From NCBI GenBank assembly GCA_037042915.1, contig CM073197.1, positions 806,001-870,000 on the forward strand: a stretch of DNA of 64,000 nucleotides. The letters run 5' to 3'. Under the pieces are notes generated by a model. That model was given only the letters and a program-made list of their open reading frames with translations. It had not been told where the DNA came from and searched no databases. This stretch comes from Auricularia sp. M13. Lineage: Eukaryota > Basidiomycota > Agaricomycetes > Auriculariales > Auriculariaceae. This document shows positions 32,092 through 44,634 of the stretch, one piece after another (position 1 is the first letter of the stretch; the number at the start of each line of letters is the position of its first letter). The position numbers were made by a program, and so were the translations under genes.

Positions 32092-34440
32092 TTATGTTCT
32101 CGACGTCTCAACCCAGGTGCAGGCAGGCGTCGGGTTCCAGTTACCGAATTCCTCGGCAGGGACGTCGTAGGTAATTTTGTCGATATAGAAAATGCCCGGT
32201 GCAACTCGCACAATCTCACAGGCGAGCGATGGGCTGTTCTCCACAAGGACGAATGACTCCAGTGCGGGGCAAAGGCTTGCAAACGGAAGAACAAGTGAAT
32301 AGCCGTCGTCCATTCGGTCGTCGTCCATGCAAATACTGCCGAGGTTCAAATTCGACTTGCCAGGCGAGCACGCTAAGAGGGACATTAGCTAGCTGATATA
32401 ATGGTATGTTCACGCAAGCACCTTTGTTCGGGGAGACGGAAACGAGGTGATCAAGGCAGCGGGGGCTGTATGTTTCTCGACTCCATTGCACGTTAATCGC
32501 AAGGTGACGGAGGGTAGGGAAGTCGCGAAGAGCATTGGCGTAGACATATATAGGTTCGTCCCATCTGCACAGCTTGTTGCAGGCCTGAGAAAGACTGGCG
32601 CGCCGGACGATAGTAAGCGCCTCGAGGTTTTCGAGGTGGCAGCGAATGTCGGATAGAAGCAGAGAGGGAACACGGTCGATTCCTTCCAGACTGAGGACCT
32701 CGAGGTGTGGATGAAGTTGTCCAAGCGTAGCAACGAGTTGAAAGACATCTTCGTGGAACATGGGCGCGAAAGAGTGAATTTTCAGCCGTCTGAGACGGCC
32801 CGGCATTCCTCTACGAGGCCCTGCAAGGCGCAGCCAAGCAGTGAACTCGGAGAGAGCGGCGGTGGCTCCGTGAAAATAGATCTCCTCGAGGTAATGCAAG
32901 TGCATGAGGCTCTGGGTACAGTACGGGTAATGTACCAGAGCTCCGTGCCCTTGAACGGGGTAGGCATGTAAGTGAGCGAGGTTGGGGCAAAGTGCCATCA
33001 ACAGCCATTGCATGCGTTGGTCCAGGATGTCGCCCTCGAAGCCAATCGATAGGCTGGTGATGTTCCCCATCCTCGGCCTCTCGTCGAGGAAGCCGTAGGG
33101 GAACGGCGATGGAGCACACCGGTCGATGGCGAGAGTAGTGATCGAGGGGTGACGAGCAATGTGGTCTGCCAAGTCGTTCGGCAACATGAGAGAGACAAAG
33201 CGAATGTGCGTAATGCGTAAGCAGGAGATGGCGGATATGATCGAGTCGTAAAGCGGCGCAAAGATCTCGGAATCTGCGCGACTGGGTAGAATGTGTTTGT
33301 CCGCGACGTATGTCGGCCATAGTCGAAGCCATTCGTTGTCGAAAGTGACGAGGCGGACGTGCTTGCAGCGGGTGGGATCCGAGAGGAACTTCGTCATCGA
33401 TTCTACAGCGGCGCTCCTGGCGAGTATCATGGAATCGACAGCATCGAGGAAGATGGTCTCGGCTTCCGGAGCTCCGGGTCCGTGGAGAACATCGGTATTG
33501 TATTTCATGCGAAAGTATGCAGTCTACTGATAGTGAGTACGTTTCGATCGGAATGTCGGCTGACTTACTCGATAAAGATGGCGAGGACCACAAATACGAA
33601 AGTAGCAAATGCATGTCGACGCGAAACTGTCCAGATCGGTGTCATCGGCGAGGAAGCCAATGATCATGCTGATCATTTCGACGGGGAGGGAGTGTAGGAA
33701 GACTTTCTGGAAGCGAGGCACGGGCCAGATTTTGATCGTGCTGATGGTAGACGCTGAGCTAAGTGTTAGAGTTGGTAAAAATCTCAGCCAGTCGACGCAC
33801 CGATCTTGTACATGACGTTGTGAAAAGGGTACGAGGAGTAGATGTTGAAGGCCTCGTAGAGGTCGATGAGGCGGTCGTGGTCTATGCGTACGATCTGCTT
33901 CCCGTGGACTTCGTCGAGGTTCACAAAGTCGAGGAGAGCACAGACGCCGTTGAGGAGGTCGACATAGACTCGCACGGCTTCTCGATAGATCTGCGCCTGG
34001 CGTGAGAGTGAGAACAATATTTGGCTGGCAACGCACAGTTTCAACCCGCGGTGTGAAAGGATCAGACATGCTACCCTGTGAAAGTTGTTTTGAGTCTACG
34101 AAACGAAGATTGTAGTCAGAATTCCCGAGCGTACCAGATGAAAGAGAGCGACGGTGTCCACAAAACTCAGGACCTCGGTCTCATGTGCGAACGAAGGAAT
34201 TGCGAGCTGCATGGATGGGAAAGACATGGCGGAGCGAAGAAGGAGAGAGTGAGTCGGGTGAGAGGCAATGTTCATATCCATGATATGCGTGAGGCTGAAT
34301 GGGTAAAGTCTGGGCTGGAACACATGGCCATGAGCAGCGCTTAAGTTCATGCTCATCTGAGCGAAGTCGACCGCAGCTTTGACGTACTTCTGCGCTACAT
34401 GTGGGTGTGCGATGGGATAGTTCCGGTAGTGGCATGATGG
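32092..34440 (-). CDS. F-box/LRR protein, paralogue 2 of a tandem pair
   Basis: This is the sister of the previous gene with the same exon order. N-terminal exons: YPIAHPHVAQKYVKAAVDFA, HIMDMNIASHPTHSLLLRSA, VLSFVDTVALFHL, GSMSDPFTPR, AQIYREAVRVYVDLLNGVCA, and a stretch ending SSYPFHNVMYKI. The F-box exon reads VFLHSLPVEMISMIIGFLAD, then FASTCICYFRICGPRHLYR. LRR exon strings are VRLVTFDNEWLRLWPTYVA, MGNITSLSIGFEGDILDQRM, GRLRRLKIHSFAPMFHEDVF and LEVLSLEGIDRVPSLLLSDI. The final exon starts SNLNLGSICMDDDRMDDGYS and ends WNPTPACTWVETSRT. The true start codon was not located. No frame disruption was seen in the joined exons. Confidence 0.65.
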
Positions 34441-34948
34441 TGGGACAGGAGTCGGAGTTGTTCTCGCAATTCATAAACCGAATCACGCGCATAAAACCAA
34501 TTTTGTGCCACAGTGTACACCGCCGATGGGTTGATATGATGGTGAACCCGCGACTATGACCTGCGGTGGGCCGTTGTTGGCGCGGCGAGATTGTTTTGGA
34601 AGTTGATGCAGTGGATCAACCTCAAGCGCGAGATCGGAGTTTTCTCCGCGGAAGTAGATGCCAAAACCACGCGTAGCCACATGTCAACTTTGCATAGCTA
34701 GTGCGAAGAGCACGAACTGTCTGCAGCTTAATCTCATCATGACTGAAATTTCTATTGCTTGGGAGTTAGTCCAGTGACCTGGGGCTCGCTCGGTGGACTC
34801 GGTATGTGTCATGTGATGCGTTCACCCGAAGATGAAGTCTCTTACATTCTTCGGAAGGGGATTGTGGCTCGAAACACAAATATCAAAATCAAATCATATA
34901 TTCGATAGCCAGGCCATGATTTGTCGCTGCGGACTACAACGCGAAGGC

Positions 34949-35507
34949 CTAGATGTTTCGCGGGGGTGATGTGCTCGCATGAGCGGCCTCGGCTTTGCGC
35001 AGCATACTATCCAGTGCCTTCACAATAGGAGCGAAGTGCCTCTCGGTGTGACCATCAACGACCACGGCTATTATTTCCTGCGCGCTGGTTTCAGTATCTG
35101 GGAATGCGCGGCTATGGAAAGTTATCATGACAAACCTGCACTGTCTCAGCGTCCCTCATCCACAGAGCTGAGAGCGTAGTATGTTCGGACAGATTCTTGG
35201 CTGCGCAATGGAGAATGTCCATGAACATGGCATGGTCCTTTGCACCGTAGAGTGGCTTCCAGAAGGGCGCGTCATCATGTTCGATGAGGTCGCGAGCCTC
35301 GCGGTAGCGATCCATGGCTCTGTTCTGTAATTGATGTCAGTGAGACTCAGTGAAGACGAGTAGCAGTCTATATACTGAGCGTTGTGCAGCCTTGTAAAGG
35401 CTTGGGTAGATGACGGTGTAGTAGAAGCGGCCGCGGCGGCGAGGAGGGCTGAGATGTCGTCAGTATCGATTATCCGGCCCAGTCCGTTTGTCTCACTTGG
35501 GCGTCAT
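34949..35507 (-). CDS. Unrecognised 147-residue protein, four exons
   Basis: The model is ATG at 35507, then exons 35507-35497, 35448-35358, 35324-35132 and 35097-34949. All phases agree and the total is 148 codons. Readable parts are GRFYYTVIYPSLYKAAQRSV, AMDRYREARDLIEHDDAPFW, KDHAMFMDILHCAAKNLSEH and EIIAVVVDGHTERHFAPIVK. A TATA-like ATATAAA lies about 55 bp upstream. The intron between exons 2 and 3 would be only 33 nt, which is unusually short and weakens the model. The protein is soluble, His-rich in the middle and of no known family. Confidence 0.4.
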
Positions 35508-35861
35508 GGTGTGGGAGTGGCAGGGGCTGAACACAGCGGTAGTTTAATGTCACGGTCCTTTATATCGCTATTTTCCGCGGTGCTGGATTGACGTGGTTAC
35601 AGTGATGAAGTTTGGGCAAAGTCGCTCACAAGCAAACTGGAGAAAATAATCGGAGTCAAGTTTGGAAGCTTGGGATTGGTTTTATAGATTTTCACAGCGT
35701 CATTCATAAATAGTGATACAAAAAACCCGTTTCAGAGCGTGCTATTCGGCACGTTCTCGCTTGCTTGTGAAGCACGCCGCAGGCGTTAGGTTGTTGCAGA
35801 GTCGATGGCCATATCCTGAAGTCCTGCTTGAATGGTGTGCACTTCGCGCGACAGCGCCACG

Positions 35862-37636
35862 TTACTGGGTGCTGCGTCTGTGGTGGTTATTTAAGACGCT
35901 CAGATCAATAAGAAAGCGCAGACCTGTACTGTGCCCGTGGTGGTACTTCGGCTTTGTGGTCGCAACGTGGTGAGAGGCCTCATCCGCGTCAGAGCACTCA
36001 ATGCGCTTGCGCTTCAGGTTCCGTGAAGCAGTGGGCGGCCTTTCGATGCGGTGCGCCAATTTATCGAGAGAGAAGGTCTGCAGGATGTCCCAGTTAGTTA
36101 ATTCTGAGGTCTGAAGTCAGAATTTCCAACTGACCTTGAAAAACGTAGTGTCAAGGCTGATGATGGTCCGAAGAAGGGGTTTCACAATCAGAGATTGTCG
36201 GTCTTTGTGAAAGAACGCGAAGCTGAATCGCAGCTCCACTATGTCGCCGACGTGGAACGAGATAGGCGTGATCCTAGCACTGCAGAACGTCTTAGTTTGA
36301 GAATGACATCCGGCCGACGGACTGTACGCACTATCCGGGCGAGTCCCACCGTAGGTAGTCTACGAAGTTGTCGTCCGAATATACCAGGTCCTGCCTTGCC
36401 GCTGCATCGCGTAAGCTATAAGAGGGGTCCATGCCGTATGGCATGGTTGCGATCGCCTGGTCGCCGACGAAGTCCTTCGGTTCGAAGATTCTGTTGCTGA
36501 ACGACACTCCGTGGTCGGCGTTGGCCATGTACTGGTCAATGATCCGGTGTGGTACCATGGACGACATGCGTTCAACGATCCCGCGGATACCGAGAATCTG
36601 AGCGTCGAAGCCGGCAGAATGTGGCGCGTGCAGAGACACCTGCTGGTGCAGGTATTTAAGTTTGCTAGGACGCCTTCGAAGCCATGAGTAGAGTCAATAC
36701 GAGGTCAAACAGGAGACTCGGAGGGCGCACAGGTGGTGGTGGTCGAACGGCGGGAGACTGAGGCCGCTGATTATACCGATAATGCGAAACGAAAGTTCAA
36801 TCCCATCGCGGGACAGTCTGTACGACGTTGGGCTTCCGTATTCAGTGCATACTGACTGCGACGCTTCGACCTCGTTCTGCGCAAGTCGTGAGTCATCATC
36901 CACTGTGATGCTGTTCCAGATGCTCGCCTTGAAAAACTCGCTGGGAAAAGCAGCATCGTCTGTGGCCATGGGAATCAGTTCAGCATACAGCTGATCCACA
37001 CGAGCGCCTGGAGCATGTCAGAGGAATCCTCCGCGGGCGAAGGAGGAATCGTACAGGAACTTGGAAAGTCGAAGACAGGCACAGCGCTGTCTTCGTCAAT
37101 GACGGGCATGGCTTGGAAGTGCGACGTGGGTAAGGAGAAGTCCATGAGGAGGTGCGAGCTCTGGAAAAAAAATATGAGCGTGTTCTTTGCTTGGATTAGC
37201 AGTGTGGCACATGCCAAATTGCTTGCATCTTGCCACACATACGATGACCATGTGTACGCACACGAAGGTAAGTCGTCATATGTCCAGTTCTGCCGAGTTG
37301 CGCAGGTGATCATGGTCATCACCGCCGTGTTGTCGTTACCGTTCAGGTCATGGACAGTTAAGCCATCGCCGCCGTTTGTTGTGCTGTGTACCATTGATCA
37401 GCCAAACTCGTATGATGGTCAATCATTGCGTAAACAACGTCGACCTGCGGTTCTTCAGAAATTTCGCGCATGGTCACTATGATAGCACACGCACCTTGCG
37501 CAGTTCCGTAGGGAGCCCTGGGAGCCTTTATGCAGAAAAAGGAAAATGCGAATGCTGTGTAGTCGTTCAGATAGTCGGCAGTGTTGTCGCGCAGGTGAGA
37601 GCGACGGAATCGGCATCCACCGGTTTCAAACGTCAT
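35862..37636 (-). CDS. Unrecognised multi-exon gene, model incomplete
   Basis: Several minus-strand exons look coding. In order they are: MTFETGGCRFRRSHLRDNTA and FAFSFFCIKAPRAPYG; SSYVWQDASNLACATLLIQA; MDFSLPTSHFQAMPVIDEDS; LIPMATDDAAFPSEFFKASI; VERMSSMVPHRIIDQYMANA, GVSFSNRIFEPKDFVGDQAI; and RITPISFHVGDIVELRFSFA, DRQSLIVKPLLRTIISLDTT. The end is basic (SRNLKRKRIECSDADE). The 'I.PISF..GDIVE' string recurs, as I recall, in a lineage-expanded agaricomycete family of unknown function. Not all exon joins can be made in phase, in particular near 37.0 and 36.65 kb, so the gene may be partly decayed. It diverges from the gene starting at 37747. Confidence 0.35.
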
Positions 37637-37746
37637 GTGGCGAGTCTTGCTGGTGCAGGTTATAAGTACCTATACATCTGACAGATATCTCTCGGAAACA
37701 CCGCATCGTCTGCTTTTGCATTGGACTGCTCAGCTCCGGCTCGAAG

Positions 37747-40008
37747 ATGCCTCCTCGCACTCGCTCGAAGCTGACCGCGACGTCGAGGTACGTGGTCGTT
37801 ATCGATACGCCATTGCCTCTGACGTGATGTCGCTAGAAGCAGCCCTCCGACTGCAGTAAAGCGCAGCCATTCTCCTTCGGATGTGGTGTTGCCCAAGCGC
37901 GCCAAAGTTCAAGTCCCGGAGGCTTCATCTGGTCGCGACGCAAGTCCTGAGCGACAGTCAAGCAAGTCCGAAATACAGCGCCACATTGGAAGGTGAGAGG
38001 TGATACGGAACTAGCTTTTGAGTTCCTTACTCATACAGCTTCCAGGTCGCCAGTCAAGGAGCCGTCAGGAAAGAACAGCAGGTTGGTGCACCGCGGGCAT
38101 TTTCCTACTATCTCAGTCTCATTATCCGAACCTAGGCAGCGGGATTTATCCCTGGAGCTCGGTGGTTCAGAAGAAGAATCTGCGTAAGTCGATATGGCAG
38201 ATATTTATGGAGGGAATGTGACTCGTTGGTTTAGAGGCACTGCCGCCGCCGTATATGGAGGGTGCGTCTCTTTCCATTCATGTGCTGGGATATCAATGTA
38301 ATATCCTGGCAGAAGTGTTGCAGGAACGCCGCAGGCGACTCAGGCGTAAGTTGTGCCTGACAAATTGTTGCACTTCGCTGACATTGTGCTTCTAGACAAA
38401 CTTTCATCGACGAGTAAGTGTGCCGTGCCACCAACCTGCCAGCTCACTCAGGTGTTGTAGTGAGGCCGCAGAAGACGAGGACAACATGTGCGTGTGACAC
38501 CATCATCTTGATTCTGCGTCTCGGGCTTGAGCATTTTCCTACAGTGACGAAGACGACGGGGGCCCGATTGTCGAGACTGTTACCGAGGGGCTAGACAGGC
38601 AAGTCTTAAGTTGTTCGAGCATCCCGTTCTCAATGAGAAATGTCGTTCTAGCGAATTGCGTGAACAGATTGCGTACATCGCGCGGATAGCGTCCAAGGAC
38701 CTTGAGGTTTTGAACTACATCGTCGAATCTATGTGCGCGCGAACCGACGAGATAACGCTTTTACTCATACCTTCACAGTAATTCGATTATCCGGCGGACT
38801 GGAGTAGCCATACCTAACATTCGGGTTTTCAACCCCCCCGTGACGCTTCCTCAATCGCAGAAAACACTCGGAATCATGTTTGGAGATTACTCCAGTTTCG
38901 ACGGTAGCAAGGACTGTTTGGATCATGAGCTGTGGGCGCCGCAGCTTCGTGACATGTACGCCAAAGTCACTCCTCCTCCTCGGTATGTACGCGAATTTTT
39001 ACGATGGTAGCCTTACCGAGCTATGTTCCGGGCAGCATTGTCGGGTATACAGCACAGCGCGACGAAGCCGAGATAATTGCGGCATCTATACGGCGGTGGG
39101 TGAGATGCCCTGAGCTATTCCCGTGAGTTGCTGTATTATTCCCTGGAATTTGACTGACTGTGCATTGCAGAACCCTCAAGAAGATATTACAGTTTGTTAC
39201 GAACGGGCAATACGTGAATCTTGGTCGGATGCCTCACGAGCACTTTCGGGTCTTTGAATGCTCCGGGCCGCCGTACCGACAGCGCTGCATCACTCTCGAG
39301 GGTCAGACGACCGGGGCGCTATTCATCAGCCTTATAGAGGTTAAACACAGCAAACTCCTTGTGCCAACAAGGATTCAGAAGAAGGATTTGACCGGTTTCA
39401 TCGAGAAGAAGGTCCTCATTGGCAACTTATTCGAGCAGGAGTTCGAGCTCGCCCTTTGCCGTCTGGGCTGTATTCTTGATACAGACACCGTGTCCTTGCC
39501 GAGCTGGACCTCGAAGGAAGAGACGCGCGGTCTCTCGTTCCAGACAAGAGTGGCTGCTGTCAAAGAGGGTGCGTGTATGGACATTACGCTACTGCCACTG
39601 ACGGTTTACTCCAGCGCCCTCTGTTCGCACGTCTCCGGGCAAGCGCAGCTATTACAAACCCGGGCGCGCGGAACAGCGCTCAATCGTCAAGTAAATCTCT
39701 TCCGCGAGTTCCGTTACAGTTGATTGGTGCTGCTCGAGGTACGATATCATTCAGGATTTTCTGCACCTGACTCAGCACTCGGCAGTACCATTCTTCGACG
39801 CGTCTTCTGGGGGATTAGACCTCGATCAACCTTTCGAAGAGCTCAAGAAGCGCCGAGACATGACGGAGGAGGTGCCCAGCGGTTCTCTTGGAGTAGTTTT
39901 CTACACCATTTCGGACCAGGGCCTGGGCACCGCCCTTGAGTTCAATATCCACGCTTACGCTCACTTGGCGAACGAGCCTGTTGGTCTGTGGATGATGGAA
40001 ACTGAATG
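37747..40008 (+). CDS. Unrecognised nuclear-type protein, about 15 small exons
   Basis: The start at 37747 (MPPRTRSKLTATSR) joins SSPPTAVKRSHSPSDVVLPK, a basic, nuclear-localisation-like N-terminus. Then come many tiny exons (SPVKEPSGKNSR; DLSLELGGSEEESA; EVLQERRRRLR; QTFIDD; EAAEDEDN; DEDDGGPIVETVTEGLD) forming a charged, acidic linker. The folded part follows: ELREQIAYIARIASKDLEVL, NIRVFNPPVTLPQSQKTLGI, YVPGSIVGYTAQRDEAEIIA, LKKILQFVTNGQYVNLGRMP, LFEQEFELALCRLGCILDTD, and finally IIQDFLHLTQHSAVPFFDAS with VFYTISDQGLGTALEFNIHA. The stop is at 40006-40008. Introns are 40-60 nt with consistent phases. I do not recognise the family and no catalytic motif is seen. Confidence 0.5.
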
Positions 40009-43000
40009 AATGTTGCCCGACCAGTGGGAGTCGGACTTCGCGTGTTGTGATCACGTTGACCGCGGAGCAGTATACGTGATGGACTCTTTGGTGTAGATCA
40101 ATCCATTGTATGACCTTTATGCCGGCGTACGGACAGAATCGATGGTCTGGGACTTTCGGTCAATCCCGGTGGTTCTTGCACTTGCATCGTTACCTCGCCG
40201 CTGTCGCACATTTGCGAAGCGGATTTGAACGCGCGCTCATGCCATTCCACTCGTTGTGATTACTCGCAAAGAACGGCAAGAACACGGCGGCGCAAAGCAG
40301 AGTGAGCCCTTGCTCGGCATACTTTCGACACGCATATTGGACTGACAGGCAGCGAGATTCGAAAGACTGTGTGGGCACACGTCAAGAGCGTGTTGGCTGG
40401 CGCATCACATGCCGGGCTGTTGGCGCGCGCGATGCCCGAGAATCAGTAGCAAGCACCGGCAATGGCGAGCCTGTCACATTGGTGGCGCGTTCATCGTCGC
40501 GGCTGGTAATGAGATTCGCGCATCACAAAGTTTTTCAAATCCTGGCGCACGGTGACGCTCGACGACTTGCCGGCATTGTGCGTCGTCTGAAATCCCGTTC
40601 ATCTAACACTTACCCGCCGGTTTGACCGGTTCATTTTTCTCCATCCAGTTTTCCGCGCTCGTGCTCAAGCACAGCAAGGTGCTCGGAATCAGCACTTAGT
40701 TGTACATGCAAATGGCCGGCTGTTACTATATTGCTGTGATTGTTACGGTACGCTGGCGTTGGGTCTTCGACTCGCGCTGACCGTTTTGCTTCTCTAAGGC
40801 TTTTCCACGCCGCTCTCCACAATCGGGCGCTCAAGATCAACATGCGCCATTGTCCTCGTTCTTCAAGCTGCGCGACGTCGACGATGTTGCGTCATTCCCC
40901 GCGCCATGACCAAACATCACCACCTGACGGTTGACCTGGCTGCGCGGCACCGTTGCTCATCCCTTGTCCTTCCACTCCCGCTTTGGACGTCCTGCACGCC
41001 GCTCTTTTGTCCTTGTCCCTCTATCGGCCGTCCGCCAATGCGCGATGGTCTATATGCAACGCAATGACGCAATGACGCCATTGGCGCTGGCGTTGAACGT
41101 GGACAAGGTCAGCATTCGACGCCCCGCCTTGTTTTCCTAATCCTTACTCCATTGCCAGCTGCATTGCACGCTCCTCCGGCGACTATTCCCCGGACGACTA
41201 CCCTTCCAACTTCCTGCCTCCGTTCTCCATGCTCTGGGCATCGCTGCGATGCAACAGATGCAGTCAGCACTGGTGTCAGTAAGGACGGCGCGTGCACCAC
41301 TTGCTCTCCGTGTTCGCCTGCTGCAGTAAGCCTCCCTGCTGGATTCTGGCCAGTTGAGCTTAAATTCTTCTTTGCTTCGCAGCTTCGCAGACGGAACTTG
41401 GTTCACCTGTGGACCTGTAGCTGTCCTGCATCCAGCAGCGTGAGTACTATGCGGCATCTTACTGATATCCTCTACAGTGGGAACGTCTCGGTCGCTGGCG
41501 GGCGGTGAGCTACTCTCGGAACACCATGGGCGGCGCCGCAATTTACGGGCTCGCTGCATTTCTCCGGGGAATCGATTCGGGACCGCGCCCAAGGACGCGC
41601 AACTCTCTCTTGCCGTCGGCGCAGGCTCCAGGGATTCATCGCTGCGCGCTTGGTAAGCCGTTGTTGTCTCGCTGCTTCGCGACTCGGTACTGAGGCTGTA
41701 TTTCTTTCAGCTCACAACACACTATTGTACAACACTGTCATCACCGTCCTCGCCTACTTCAACGACTCGCGACGCCGGCGGCATCACGGGCCTGGTTCGG
41801 ATGCTGCGAGACGCACCGGCGCTGTCAAGGTGCGGTTTATCCAAGACCACCGCCATCCTCTTCGTCGCTCCCGCTCTGCAGCTGCCGACTCGCCTCGACA
41901 AAGACTTTTGTTTCGTTTCTGACAGTCTCCTTGCACTCGCCAGACCACCAGACGCCCACAGGCTGCTGTTTGCTTGGCTACTGCTTGGCTGTATCAACTC
42001 ACCTCCGATCGCGCCGACCGTGCTCTGGATTTCTTCGCCAATCGAAACATCCCCGCACAACGAGCTCTCGCATCGTTGACCATGGCGTTGCGAGTGGATC
42101 TCGGACTCCCGCTGGTGCCGCGCTCGCCCGCCACATCATGTGCTAATTTGGGATATTGACTGAGAGGTGCGCGATTCTTACTCTCGCCGGCGATGGCGGT
42201 AACGTGCTGCAAGCAGACACTGCTCGCTCGAATGCGATGGATCGACTGCGGGGCAGCGCGTCGCGCGGAGCGTCGCCGGAACCAAGGCTGGTGCGTAACA
42301 TCTCATTTTTGTGCCGCATCTTCTCATTGCTGGCACGGTAGCCGTTGTATCGAGCAGTATGCGGCCCGGACTGCGCGGATGACGTCCAGGGCACTGCAGG
42401 TCAGGTGAGCTACGTCACTTTCGCGCGCCCATATCGTCGGCGCCGGCGTTTCTTGCAGCTGCTCATCATATCGCAGATTGCGGTCGTTCCGCTGTAGGGC
42501 TCTGGGTGCCTTGTTGTCACCCAGTCCTTCAAGAAGCGGGCAGGCGCATCTCATCGTGGGGGACGACCCCATCGTATACGGTACAGCGGCAGTGAGTCCA
42601 TGTCTCGTGTTTTGATGTGACCGCCATCTCACCCCTTCCACAGCATCTACAGCCGTGGATGCATCGCGCGAGCACTGAGGAAGGTTACCCAATGCCACGT
42701 CAGCAGCGCGGTGTCGTCAGCTCCGGCGCTTGGTGAGTTTTGCCCATTCTCAGTTTCGGAGCTGACGCATTTTCACCGCAGCTGTGGCTACCTCCAACTG
42801 CGTGCGCCAGCGGTACTACTGGAGACACTCTGAGTCGTTCCAAGCTAGGTAAGCCGATTTTCTCACTCGCGCGCTGCGTCGCCATGCGCGCCGGCTCCGC
42901 TGTCCAATTGCTGACTATTTCTCAGTTTCTGTTTCGAGCGGCAGTCCGTCAGCGGGTGGCAGGGTTCAAGAACGACGGCGGACAATGCCTCTCGCGCGCC

Positions 43001-44600
43001 AGAGCCGCTGGGTGCGCCGTTGTCGAGATCGCGCACTATTTGCTCGCCGCGGCTGCCGATCGCGAGGGGTCAAATCTGCGACCCGCAGCTCGCCATCGCG
43101 GCGTCAAAGTCGCCCAAGGGCTTCGACAGCTTACGCAACATGTGGGTCCTCGCGATGCAGCGGTTCGGCACGCGTGAGTCGTTCTTTCCCGAAATGGCCC
43201 CCCGAACCACCACCGTGTGGAAAGGCGACAGCCTCGTTTACATAAGAACCCCCCCACTTTCTTCAGTGCTGTAGCGTGCTCCATGTCGACCACTGACGTA
43301 TCCTTCCCTTATCCCAATATACCACACTGCTGCCCCTTGCCCTTCGCTCCAGAAGTCATCCAGCACGCACGGCCAATACGAGGCGGTGGGTAGCGCTACA
43401 CAACGCACGACTCCGTCATATAAGAGCTACGCGACAGCTCGAGACAGTATCCTGGCCCTTCTGCGTCGCCGGAGCCGCTCGTTGCCTCGCTCAATGACCA
43501 CGGCCAGATTTTTGACTCATTCCCCCGGCACACCCCCCCCCGTCAGTCCCAAGCCACATGGGAGTCGATTCTCGTAGCTTTCCATACAAGCGCCTACTCC
43601 TTTTCTCATCCAGACCCTCGCCTCCCGGTCCATCGACGCACGCTCTCAGCGCGGGGCTTGCCCTCTTAACACGGCACCCCGAACAATGCATTCGCCCCCT
43701 TAAACGGTCGGGACGGGGCCGGCGCTGCAGGCAGGGCAGCTCCCGGACGATGCGGCACGAATACGGATATAAGGCCCTCGGCCGTACTACTGATACGTCA
43801 GTCCTGACGCGCAGTTATCCATTTTCCCATACCTGTCGACAGAATGAACAAAAGCAATATAAACTTGATCCACAATGGGGCGAGCGGCAATGGAGATAAA
43901 AGGCGGGCTCGACGGGGGCATTGACGTGGTGCTGTGGTGCCCTCAGAGATTGCAGCTAATCGCCCCGCCACTTACCCCACACTGGGAATAATCGAACGTG
44001 ATCCTGAGCAAAATGAGCATACGTCGAGCAAGCCTAGGTAGATCTGCTCACGAAACCGACCGGCACATTTTCTTGAGATGGAGAGCAATGCGAGTATGTC
44101 TCCCCCTTAAATAGTCCAGGCAAAGATCGGAATCATACTGTGGTTTGAAACCATATAACACCGCCGATGATTCCCGAGTCGCCCGCCACAAACATTTTCC
44201 AAAAACGTGCGTCACCATACGAGCACTGAGTCAGAAACAAAGTCCCGGTCCCCGCCAGTAAGATAATGTTGCTACAACCGGGGTTTTAGACTTGTGAACC
44301 TTATTCCAGCTGTCAACCCTGAACTGACAACGGCAAGTCCCGGGATATTCAAAGACAGCGCCGCCCCATGCGCCCCTCCCCCCGTCCCCGTCAACTCTGG
44401 CCGCTGAAGCTTGCCATCTACCAAGCCAGGCTACACAGCGATGCGGACTGTCGAGATCGCCACCCGCCTTCCATCCGAATCTCTCTCCGGCGTCCCACAG
44501 CTCATCGAGCGAATTTCATAAATCGACAGCCTCGCGGAGGAACCCCTAAGGACTGTCGCCTTCCTTCTTCGAAGTGATCTGCCCGAGCTAACCTCCCAAG
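40009..44600. other. Long region with weak, unassigned coding traces
   Basis: Between about 40.9 and 42.4 kb the + strand shows a series of splice-like GT...AG blocks with fragments such as ALNVDK, DAGGITGLVRMLRDAPALSR and YQLTSDRADRALDFFANRNI. No consistent frame connects them and no domain is recognisable, so a decayed gene is likelier than an active one. From 43.3 to 44.5 kb nothing gene-like is seen. Confidence 0.3.
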
Positions 44601-44634
44601 TATAAAAAACATACCCATGATGTGTGTTTCAGGC

